Origin: Anaerolineae bacterium
Lineage (GTDB): Bacteria > Chloroflexota > Anaerolineae > Aggregatilineales > Phototrophicaceae
Direction: 5' to 3'
NCBI GenBank assembly: GCA_022824465.1
Contig: JAJDZV010000007.1
Location: 248,001 to 312,000 of the forward strand
Length of the DNA stretch: 64,000 bases
Translations under genes and position numbers: made by a program
Notes under the pieces: generated by a model
What the model was told of the DNA's origin: nothing
Database searches by the model: none
Seen by the model: the letters and a program-made list of their open reading frames with translations, nothing else
Part shown: positions 57,164 to 64,000 of the stretch, one piece after another
How positions within the stretch are numbered: position 1 is the stretch's first letter
How the letters are laid out: every line of letters begins with the position of its first letter

Positions 57164-58047
57164 TTCGCTTTGTGTCGATGCCTTCGCGGCGTGATCATCC
57201 CCGTCACCAATCCGACGCTCATTAGCACCACTGCCAGCCCGACGATCATACCGGCGCTGATCGCCTCCCCCAGCAAGAGCGCGCCCCAAATGAGACCGAA
57301 TACCGGTATTAGCAAGGTCACCGTCAGCGCTTGAAGCGGGCCAGCGCTTATGATCAGATAATAATATAGCTGATAGGCGAAGGCGGTACATAACACCACC
57401 AGCGCAAGCGTTGCCCCAATTGCTGCAGTCGAGACCTCGCGCAGCGGCAGATCGACCGCCGACGCCGGCGCCAGAATAAGCGACGCAAAAAGCAACTGGC
57501 CGGTTGACATAGACATATTGTCCAAGCCCTGGAAAAAGCGTTTGGCATAAACGCCGCCGAGGGCGTAACTCAGCGTCGCCGCCAGCAGAGCCAGGATTGC
57601 GGCGAGCGCCTCGATTGTCAGCGCCATATCGCTGCCGCCAACCGTCACCGCCACGCCGATAATGCCGAGCGTCGCGCCGATCAGCTTGTACAGGGTCAGC
57701 CGCTCGCCCAAGCCAATTGCGGCGACAAAGGTCGTGAATAGCGGGGTGGTCGACATCAGGATTGCGGCCATCGATGCTGTGACCGTTAGCTCAGCCCAGG
57801 CAATCAAAGTGAATGGCAAAGCCGAGCCCAGGAATCCCAGGACGATGAAGCGGCGCCAATGCCCGCGGATATCCGGCTTCTGGCGGCGAATGCGAGCATA
57901 GGCCAGGAGGATCAGCCCGGAAAGGCCCACGCGGACAAACCCCAAGAAGACCGGTCCAAGCGGCTCGACCGCGACGCGGATGAAGATGTAAGAGGCGCCC
58001 CACATCGCGCCGAGAGCGAGAAGCGCGGTCAATTGTGTGAGCGACAA
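57154..58047 (-). CDS. EamA/DMT-family transporter
   Basis: A 297-residue integral membrane exporter of the drug/metabolite transporter superfamily, with ten membrane spans in two EamA repeats. The first repeat opens LTALLALGAMWGASYIFIRV and the second follows about residue 150 (ALLAATLSYALGGVYAKRFF). The start is TTG 58047: GGAGG lies seven bases upstream, and the protein then begins in the first span as usual. An upstream GTG at 58089 would add an unusual Arg-rich leader. Family members export amino acids, nucleobases or other small molecules; the cargo is unknown. Confidence 0.9.
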   Translation of the reverse strand: MSLTQLTALLALGAMWGASYIFIRVAVEPLGPVFLGFVRVGLSGLILLAYARIRRQKPDIRGHWRRFIVLGFLGSALPFTLIAWAELTVTASMAAILMSTTPLFTTFVAAIGLGERLTLYKLIGATLGIIGVAVTVGGSDMALTIEALAAILALLAATLSYALGGVYAKRFFQGLDNMSMSTGQLLFASLILAPASAVDLPLREVSTAAIGATLALVVLCTAFAYQLYYYLIISAGPLQALTVTLLIPVFGLIWGALLLGEAISAGMIVGLAVVLMSVGLVTGMITPRRHRHKANPS

Positions 58048-58136
58048 TGAATTGCCTCCAGAGGCCAATGAGCGCCGCCATTCTAGCACATGGCCTAATG
58101 GCAGGTATCACCGTTTCTTGCGCGGTTTGGATGGAA

Positions 58137-58163
58137 ATAAAAAGCCGACGCAGCGCGCCGGCT
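58137..58163 (-). terminator. Rho-independent terminator of the SH3/zincin gene
   Basis: On the minus strand AGCCGGCGC (58163-58155), loop GCT, GCGTCGGCT (58151-58143), then a TTTTTATTT tract (58143 downwards). Nine pairs include one G-T wobble. It lies about 47 bases after the stop codon at 58210. Confidence 0.8.
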
Positions 58164-58209
58164 CCCGATAGGCTAGGTCTCATGCGTCTAGCATTGGATG
58201 TGATGTCTC

Positions 58210-59574
58210 TCAGAAATTGAAGTAGAAGGAGGCGGGTTTCACCAAGAGCGAAGCGAGCGACGGGTCTTCATTGAGATGATATTGGACTACTTTTCGGTGT
58301 TCCCAGCCAACATTGGAGCGATTGTCCGGGTCGATTTCATACGCGGCAAGCATTTGCTGTTCATAACAGGGCACCTCTCCCACATCCCCGAGGTGACAAT
58401 GGCAGGCTTCGTGAACGATTATCGCGGCCTCGTAGACCAGATCCCTATGGAACTCGAAAATAAATCTATCCCACCTGTCGGAGTAGTATGTTCGCTCTCC
58501 TTCACAAAGGACTTCCCCGCCAAACTGGCCTGGATCGCCGTCCTGCCGAGTCTGTACGATCCGGTCCAGTCCGCTGATCGCATAGTTGTAATAGTACGGC
58601 GATTTCTGCTTCAGCAAATCAAAAGCCGAACGCATCAAGCTCACAAAATAGCGTGACCCCTCTATCTTTACCGGCATTTCCGCATCGGGCGCTGAAGGCG
58701 CGGGCCCACCACATTCATTCCGCTGATAAGCCCAATAGCCGTCTACCCATTCCTGGTCGGTCTGGCATTGTCGATTCACGAAGCAGCAGTTATCGATGGA
58801 GGGCGATGCCGGCTCGCCCGCCACGCGGGTCATCGGCACCCAGCCAGCGAGCCAGACCTCTCTGCCGCCCCAGGCGACCTTCAGCCAATTCTCGTGGCTG
58901 CCCAAAACACCGAACGTCGTGCCGCCGGCGACCGTGCTGACTACGCGCGATTGCAGGCTGTAACTTGTTCGCAGGTTGGTCTTGTAGGTCACAGTTACAG
59001 AGTCGCCCGGTTCCGCTGTAACGCTGCCACTGGTGGAAACCGGCTGAGACGACACTTGCGTATGCGAAATCGGCGCGCTGCAGGTCCTGTCATACAGATA
59101 GGCATCATAGCCACGCTGCCAGTCGTCGTAGGTGTTGCATGACCATCCCAGCCAACAGCAATTGTCAATTTCAACTGCTTCTCCACATAGGGCTTCCTGA
59201 TAGGCGGCATGACCCCTTTCCCAATCCCCATTGGTATTGCAGTTCCAACCAATTTGACAGCAATTGTCCACTACGGGACTTTGCGACAAGGCTTGCAATC
59301 CAGGCCTGTTTTCTACCCGTCTGAACGCTCGCCATTCCGGCCGATTGTCCAACCAGACGATGGCTCCGTGTCTATCGATTGTCAAAAACTCGCCCTGCTC
59401 GCCGACGACGTGCAGGATTGTGCTCACTGGAACATATTCAGTCGGCGTTGTGTACCGGTCAGGCGCGTCCTTCAAGACAACCCTGCCCGTTGTAACAACA
59501 TAATAATCCTGCGCTGCCGCCACGCCGCAGAGCGCGAACAGAGCAATCACTATCGTAAGTAGTTTTGCTTTCAT
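58210..59574 (-). CDS. Secreted SH3 / Cys-repeat / HExxH zincin-like protein
   Basis: A 454-residue exported protein. The signal peptide MKAKLLTIVIALFALCGVAAA is followed by an SH3-like domain (about 25-80), two Cys-repeats (103-130 and 137-165), a second SH3 domain (about 190-250), a third Cys-repeat (260-288) and a C-terminal zincin-like domain. Each repeat reads DNCCx..C..T..(D/E)Wx2GYxAY..C. HEACH (388-392) with Glu405 in CYEQQ would coordinate zinc. ATG 59574 is chosen over 59613 because GGAG lies upstream and the signal peptide starts there. A terminator follows. Likely an envelope-associated protease or peptidoglycan-binding enzyme; substrate unknown. Confidence 0.85.
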   Translation of the reverse strand: MKAKLLTIVIALFALCGVAAAQDYYVVTTGRVVLKDAPDRYTTPTEYVPVSTILHVVGEQGEFLTIDRHGAIVWLDNRPEWRAFRRVENRPGLQALSQSPVVDNCCQIGWNCNTNGDWERGHAAYQEALCGEAVEIDNCCWLGWSCNTYDDWQRGYDAYLYDRTCSAPISHTQVSSQPVSTSGSVTAEPGDSVTVTYKTNLRTSYSLQSRVVSTVAGGTTFGVLGSHENWLKVAWGGREVWLAGWVPMTRVAGEPASPSIDNCCFVNRQCQTDQEWVDGYWAYQRNECGGPAPSAPDAEMPVKIEGSRYFVSLMRSAFDLLKQKSPYYYNYAISGLDRIVQTRQDGDPGQFGGEVLCEGERTYYSDRWDRFIFEFHRDLVYEAAIIVHEACHCHLGDVGEVPCYEQQMLAAYEIDPDNRSNVGWEHRKVVQYHLNEDPSLASLLVKPASFYFNF

Positions 59575-59778
59575 AATGACTCCATTTTGGCGACCGAAGT
59601 TACAGTTATTCATAGCATATACGCCGAGCGGCGGAAAATCAGATTCTTATGAAAGCGCAACGACGATGCATGGGCGTCTACCCGCTTGGCCAGCGACGAC
59701 CTGCCCAAAGGTCTAATGTCATCGCATGTAATCTCAATACAAAATAGGAGCAACGCAAAGAAACAGAAGGAGAGTATT

Positions 59779-60777
59779 GTGTCGAATACGCTGCAACAAT
59801 TATCAAACGAGATGGCGAGCCTGGTGGAAGGCGCCGCCGAAAGCGTCGTTCGGGTGGATGCGCGCCGGCGTATACCGGCGACCGGCATCGCCTGGTCCGA
59901 GAATCTTATCATCACCGCGCATCACGTGGTGGAAAGCGACGACGACATCAGTATCGGTTTGCCCGATGGCGAGCGCGTCGACGCGGAGCTTGTCGGACGT
60001 GATGCGCGCAATGACCTTGCGCTGCTGCGCGCCGACGCGTCCTTGCAGCCGGCCAGTTTTGCCGCCGCCGATGGACTGCGGGTCGGCAATCTGGCGCTGG
60101 CGCTGGGACGGCCGCGTCATAACATCAAAGCGAGCCTGGGCATCGTTAGCGGCTTGGTCAGCCCGGGTTATTCCCGCCGGCGGCGACAACACAAGCGCGG
60201 TGCCAGCCACAGGCCGGGAATGGCAAGACGACATAGAGGGAGAAGAGCAAAATGGCAAAGACAAATCATGCGCGATATCGGCGGCCTCGGCCCGGTCCTG
60301 GCCGGCGGCGCCATCCAAAGCGACCTCACCATGTACCCCGGTTTTTCCGGCGGCCCCCTCGTCGGCGCCGATGGCGCGGTCCATGGCATGACTACATCCG
60401 GTTTCGGAGGTGGCTTCGGCGTAGCTATTCCGATTGCCGCCTTGTCTAGCTCGGTGGCCGCGCTGCAAGAGCACGGCGCGATCCGCAGTGGCTATCTGGG
60501 CATCGGCGTACAGCCGGCACAACTGCCTCACAGCGTCGCCGAGAGCCTGCAGCAAGACACCGGTCTCTTGGTCGTCTCGGTCGAAGCGGGCAGCCCAGCC
60601 GCGGAGGCCGGCATGCTGGTAGGCGACACCCTGATCGCGCTTGCCGGCGAAAGGCTCGAAGATGTCGATCAACTGCAGTGGCTGCTTGCCCATCTGGACG
60701 TGGGAACCGAAGTTCTGTCGCGCTATGTGCGCGGAGGCGTCGTCAGCGAAGGCCGCGTGGCAATCGGAGAAAAGTAG
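59779..60777 (+). CDS. Trypsin-like serine protease with PDZ domain (HtrA-like), suspected frameshifts
   Basis: About 332 residues from GTG 59779, which follows AAGGAGAG. The catalytic triad is His49 (TAHHVV), Asp79 (RNDLALL) and Ser190 (YPGFSGGPLV). A PDZ domain covers about 235-325 (GYLGIGVQPAQLP; SPAAEAGMLVGD). Residues 131-165 read as an Arg-rich stretch with rare AGA/CGA codons (60166-60275). Another forward frame across exactly that stretch gives an ordinary linker (GGDNTSAVPATGREWQ...). Two compensating single-base errors or a real double frameshift are likely. Before and after it the frame is sound. No signal peptide, so perhaps cytoplasmic. The function is protein quality control or a regulated protease by family analogy. 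Confidence 0.85.
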   Translation: MSNTLQQLSNEMASLVEGAAESVVRVDARRRIPATGIAWSENLIITAHHVVESDDDISIGLPDGERVDAELVGRDARNDLALLRADASLQPASFAAADGLRVGNLALALGRPRHNIKASLGIVSGLVSPGYSRRRRQHKRGASHRPGMARRHRGRRAKWQRQIMRDIGGLGPVLAGGAIQSDLTMYPGFSGGPLVGADGAVHGMTTSGFGGGFGVAIPIAALSSSVAALQEHGAIRSGYLGIGVQPAQLPHSVAESLQQDTGLLVVSVEAGSPAAEAGMLVGDTLIALAGERLEDVDQLQWLLAHLDVGTEVLSRYVRGGVVSEGRVAIGEK

Positions 60778-60798
60778 GCTTACGTCTCTCATGCTTAG

Positions 60799-60824
60799 TC
60801 CCTCCCTTAACAAAGAGGGAGGGA
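60799..60824. repeat. C-rich/G-rich palindromic repeat, copy C
   Basis: TCCCTCCCT (60799-60807) and AGGGAGGGA (60816-60824) make a perfect 9-bp stem with an 8-base loop between the convergent HtrA-like and thioredoxin-NHL genes. It shares the CCCTCCC/GGGAGGG core of copies A and B and could work as a terminator for both strands. Confidence 0.6.
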
Positions 60825-60862
60825 TGATTGAATGTCGCCACGGAGTCATTGTCGCAAAGCGC

Positions 60863-62881
60863 TTACAGTTCCGGCGCGACCACTTCTCGGTACAACGTTA
60901 CCGCCGACTTTTCGCCTTCTCCGCTCGCGTTGTAGGGTATCACCCAGGTCGCCGTCTCTATGAAGCACAGCGCCTCCTCCCCTTCGCGGCAATAGTAGAG
61001 CGTCAGGTCCGCGTTGAGCTTGCCCTTGCCATCGCCGAAATCGAAGGGCAGGCTGAGGTCTGTCCCGGTGACGATAATTCGCTCGTTCCATCCGTCGTCC
61101 GAGCTTAGCTCCAAGAGACTGTCGATAAGCGGATTAATCTTGTAATCCTCCTGCAGCGCCAACTGCAACTCAAGGGCGCCTACGCCAGGCGCCAGAAGCT
61201 GCAATTCCAACTCGATTATCGTGTCAGCGGAAAGGTTGCCGCCGACGATGGTCAGCGCTTCCGGATCGATCACAAGCGCCTCCGGATTACTAATTTCGAG
61301 TGTGTCGACTATGCCCGCCTCCAGCTGAATTTCGCGAATTACGTGGTTGTTGGTGTCGGCAACATAAAGGATGCCGTCGGCGTAGCTCAAGCCGCCGGGT
61401 TCATCGAATTCGGCGAGCTCGGCGCCGCCGTCCGCATAGCCGCCCGCGCCGCCCAATCCGAACAGGGTCTGCGTATTTGTCTCGCCAGCCGGTATCAACT
61501 TGATACGGCTGTTGTAGGTGTCCGCGACATAGATTTCGCCCGTGGGTCCCCCGTCGACCCCGAGCGCGTGCTGCAAGCGGTTGGCGCCCAACTCGCCATC
61601 GACATCGCCAAAGTCGAACAAGTTATTGGCGGTCGTGCCGGATACGACTGTCACTTGGTCGTTCTCGAAGTCGGCCAGGCGGATTGTGCTCGACTCGCTA
61701 TCAGCGAAATAGAGCTTGCCTTCGCCGGCGTAGTACAGCCCGCTCGGCTGAGCCAGCTCGGCATTTGCCAGGCTGACATTGTTGAGATTTGCCTCGCGTC
61801 CATTGCCGACCGAAGCATACAAGCGGTTGGTATCCGGTTCGTAGATGTAAAGCTGATGCGTGCCGGCCATGGCGATATGCAGACGTCCGGTGTCGTCAAG
61901 TTCGACATCCCATGGGCTGCGCAGGGAGACGCCCAGGGGATTATCGACGGACCTTCCGAACTCGATGCGACTGCGACCCATGATCCCGTTGCCGGCAACA
62001 GTGATCACTTCGCGCGCGGCCAAGTCAGCTGCGCGAATCGCATGATTGTTGACATCGGCGATATAGAGCAAGTCGCCATCAATCGCCATGCCCTGCGGTT
62101 TGTCAAAGTTGGCGTCATCGAAGCTGCCATCGGCGAAGCCGCGCGCAGACGTGCCGATGATGTCAATGACCGCGTTGGTAGCCCGGTCGACGACAACGAT
62201 GCGATTGTGGCTGCTGTCCGCGATGAAGAGACGGTCGCCAGCGCTGTCCGCCAAGACCTTGCCAGGATACAGCAAGGGCGTTCCCGGGTCTCCGGCGCCC
62301 TCCAGCGCCAGCTCGAGCGGCGTCCGGTCAATGAGACTTTCATATTCGTTGTCGTAATACTCGATCATGCCGGTTAGGTAGTTGTCGAAGGCTTCAAAGG
62401 GAATCTCGCCGGACTGCAGGATGACGCCGTAGCCGCGCGGATCAATGATGACGACTGTGGGCCAAGCGCGCGCGCCGAAGCTTCGCCAGATGTCAAACTC
62501 ATGATCGTTGACGACCGGGTGATGGATGCCGTAGCGCTGCACAATCTGCCGCAGATTCTCGGTATTGCCCTCGTTATCGAACTTCGCCGAATGGACGCCG
62601 ATGACGACGACTTCTTCGGCGTACTTTTCTTCCACCTTTTCCAGCACCGGTATGACATGCAGGCAGTTGACGCAGCCATAGGTCCAGAAGTCAAGAATGA
62701 CAATCTTGCCCGCCAAGCCACCCAAGGTCAGCGGATTTTCGACATTGATCCAATCCAGGTCGGAAGGGAATTCCGGCGGCTCAAACTTGCCCTCGTACAA
62801 TTCTTGCGGCGTCCGTTGCGCTTGCGCCAATCCGCCCAAAGCCAAAAGCAATGACAAAAGTATGGCGATTTTCTTCTTCAT
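60863..62881 (-). CDS. Secreted thioredoxin-fold / NHL-repeat protein
   Basis: A 672-residue exported protein. The signal peptide is MKKKIAILLSLLLALGGLAQA. A thioredoxin-like domain (about 35-185) carries the redox pair in YGCVNC (Cys70, Cys73) and ARAWPTVVIIDP with the cis-proline. An NHL beta-propeller (about 190-520) follows, with repeats such as LFIADSSHNRIVVVD, YIADVNNHAIR and YVADTYNSRIK. The C-terminal 140 residues are beta-rich and of unknown type. ATG 62881 follows GAGGAGG. The layout matches widespread TlpA/NHL proteins thought to act in extracytoplasmic redox reactions. It ends head-on to the HtrA-like gene. Confidence 0.92.
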   Translation of the reverse strand: MKKKIAILLSLLLALGGLAQAQRTPQELYEGKFEPPEFPSDLDWINVENPLTLGGLAGKIVILDFWTYGCVNCLHVIPVLEKVEEKYAEEVVVIGVHSAKFDNEGNTENLRQIVQRYGIHHPVVNDHEFDIWRSFGARAWPTVVIIDPRGYGVILQSGEIPFEAFDNYLTGMIEYYDNEYESLIDRTPLELALEGAGDPGTPLLYPGKVLADSAGDRLFIADSSHNRIVVVDRATNAVIDIIGTSARGFADGSFDDANFDKPQGMAIDGDLLYIADVNNHAIRAADLAAREVITVAGNGIMGRSRIEFGRSVDNPLGVSLRSPWDVELDDTGRLHIAMAGTHQLYIYEPDTNRLYASVGNGREANLNNVSLANAELAQPSGLYYAGEGKLYFADSESSTIRLADFENDQVTVVSGTTANNLFDFGDVDGELGANRLQHALGVDGGPTGEIYVADTYNSRIKLIPAGETNTQTLFGLGGAGGYADGGAELAEFDEPGGLSYADGILYVADTNNHVIREIQLEAGIVDTLEISNPEALVIDPEALTIVGGNLSADTIIELELQLLAPGVGALELQLALQEDYKINPLIDSLLELSSDDGWNERIIVTGTDLSLPFDFGDGKGKLNADLTLYYCREGEEALCFIETATWVIPYNASGEGEKSAVTLYREVVAPEL

Positions 62882-63119
62882 GCCCGTCCTCCTCAAGACA
62901 ACAGAAGAGAGCGTACTTGCGATGCTCTCCTGTATACCGTGCTGCTTTCAGACTAGGCCGCAAAGCTAAAGACCAGCTTGCCTATTCCTTGCCGTTGTAT
63001 AACGCCGGTTGGAAAGCCCGCTCCAGCGCTACCTGTAATCCGGCGTCGCATCAGGTCCTTTCGACTCGGCCGGCGCCAGCGTCGGCGGCATCATGCGGCG
63101 AGCCACGTTCCAATGGCGG

Positions 63120-64000
63120 CTACTCTGGCGACGCAGTCTCCGAACTAGCTGGCGCAAGAGATGCAGCGGCGTTCAGCGAACGGCTCAATGCGCGCCGATT
63201 CTCATTGGCGCATATATCGGAGACGTCAACCGAAAGCACCCAGTCAAATTGCGCGTAGGCGGCAGCGGCGTCGTTTTGCGCTACGTAGATCATACCCAGG
63301 CGGCAGCGCAGGTCCAGCCGCGTCGGCGCCAGCTTGAGCGCCTCGATCAAGCTTGCTTCCGCCCCAGCGAAGTCAGCTTGCATGCCGTACAGCGACGCCA
63401 GGAAATCGTAATCATCGACGCTCGCGCCAGCGCCGTCTGTGACTTTCAGCATCCATTTGATCGCGGCATCCAGGTCGCGCGATTTCAGCGCTTGCCGCGC
63501 CTGCCGACGCGCGTCACGATCGGCGGCCCTGAAGCGCAGTTCGCCGGTCTGCTCCATCAGTCGCGCAGGATTGCTGGCTACTGTGCCCGGCTCAACTAGA
63601 GCTGACTTGCGGGTATCGGGCGCCGTCTCGTATGGCGTCAGCCAGTGCGGCATTACAAACCCGGACCCGCGCTTCGCCTCTACAGTGTTGCGCGCCGCTT
63701 CGGCTCGGGTGAAGTAGTACCGCGCCGTAGGCAGCTGTCCTCGATCACTGTATATGCGGCCCAGGAGATGCAAGGCCGTCTCATCTTTCGGAGCTTGCAG
63801 CAGGGCGCATTGCAAGTGAATCAGCGCCTGACTGTTGTCGCCGCGTTCAAGCGCGCCTTCGCCCAGCGCTCGTTGATTTTCGTCAGGGTTGCATACGGGC
63901 GTCAAGGTTGATGCGCCGTTTCGAGACCAAGCGCTGCTTGCGCCGACGATATCCTCATGCAGATTCTCGATCATGATCGGAATGATCACGCTCTCGGGAA
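63120..64000 (-). CDS. TPR-repeat protein, 5' end possibly beyond window
   Basis: A protein of at least 289 residues with tetratricopeptide repeats: ALGEGALERGDNSQALIHLQCAL, ALHLLGRIYSDRGQLPTARYYF, then after a Pro-rich linker YDFLASLYGMQADFAGAEASLIEAL and LRCRLGMIYVAQNDAAAAYAQFDW. TPRs mediate protein-protein contacts. The frame stays open to the window edge; GTG 63989 and ATG 63974 are possible starts but neither has a ribosome-binding site, so the gene may begin beyond 64000. The frame closes with a stop at 63120. No partner can be identified. Confidence 0.8.
   Translation of the reverse strand, partial: PESVIIPIMIENLHEDIVGASSAWSRNGASTLTPVCNPDENQRALGEGALERGDNSQALIHLQCALLQAPKDETALHLLGRIYSDRGQLPTARYYFTRAEAARNTVEAKRGSGFVMPHWLTPYETAPDTRKSALVEPGTVASNPARLMEQTGELRFRAADRDARRQARQALKSRDLDAAIKWMLKVTDGAGASVDDYDFLASLYGMQADFAGAEASLIEALKLAPTRLDLRCRLGMIYVAQNDAAAAYAQFDWVLSVDVSDICANENRRALSRSLNAAASLAPASSETASPE

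Noticed and set aside
60799..60824. Copy C palindrome as a classical Rho-independent terminator
   Set aside because: The stem is good but neither side is followed by a T-run, so I list it as a repeat rather than a terminator.
1..64000. CRISPR arrays, insertion sequences, prophage genes or an origin of replication
   Set aside because: I saw no regularly spaced repeats, transposase or integrase motifs, phage structural genes or DnaA-box clusters.

Overview
This window looks like a chromosomal stretch of a free-living heterotrophic bacterium specialised in importing and breaking down plant- or algal-type glycans. The DNA is GC-rich. I see no phage, plasmid, insertion sequence or CRISPR array. 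My best guess is Chloroflexota, Anaerolineae-like. The hints are a threonyl-tRNA synthetase without a TGS domain, secreted SH3 proteins with Cys-rich DNCC repeats, CSLREA beta-helix proteins and very many ABC sugar importers. No single marker settles the assignment. None of the four substrate-binding proteins carries a lipobox cysteine.

Layout. (1) 47-859 is a leftward FAH-family hydrolase. (2) 1391-14292 is a rightward operon. It holds an oligopeptide/oligosaccharide-type ABC importer (binding protein, two permeases, two ATPases), an uncharacterised sugar-locus protein, a GH4 glycosidase, a seven-repeat FG-GAP propeller without a signal peptide, two Gfo/Idh/MocA oxidoreductases and a sugar-phosphate isomerase/epimerase. 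(3) 14309-19755 is leftward: another Gfo/Idh/MocA enzyme, a metallo-beta-lactamase-fold hydrolase and an LplABC-like sugar importer. (4) 19980-25886 is a leftward seven-gene cluster: FGGY sugar kinase, TPP-dependent dehydrogenase E1 alpha and beta, a lipoyl/E3-binding 'mini-E2' without catalytic domain, a PhyH-type oxygenase, a YjbQ-family protein and an RpiB-like isomerase. Three of these proteins lack residues expected for their family, so this is the strongest candidate for an undescribed pathway. (5) 26863-32091 is rightward, behind a near-perfect sigma70 promoter: a third sugar importer, an aldo/keto reductase and a double VOC-domain protein. (6) 32471-44113 is a leftward locus headed by a LacI-family repressor whose likely operator overlaps its own promoter. 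It continues with a second Dpp-type importer, a conserved protein of unknown function, a beta-propeller protein and a second GH4 enzyme.

(7) 44555-49705 holds a secreted CSLREA beta-helix protein with a C-terminal SH3 domain, an FN3 gene fragment, a TetR regulator next to repeated half-sites, a small lipoprotein and a GH172 (DUF2961) enzyme. (8) From 49698 the content turns to general functions: a GT4 glycosyltransferase, tRNA-Phe, an alpha/beta hydrolase, a DUF2304 protein, a rhomboid protease, thrS, tRNA-Arg, a ferredoxin, an EamA exporter, a Cys-rich SH3/zincin protein, an HtrA-like protease with a suspected double frameshift, a thioredoxin-NHL protein and a TPR protein that may run off the right edge.

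How it works together (inference): the binding proteins capture oligosaccharides, the ABC systems import them whole, and cytoplasmic GH4 and related enzymes cleave them. The dehydrogenases, isomerases, kinase and TPP-dependent enzyme then feed the sugars or sugar acids to central metabolism. The two family-1 importers have no ATPase gene here and probably share one encoded elsewhere.
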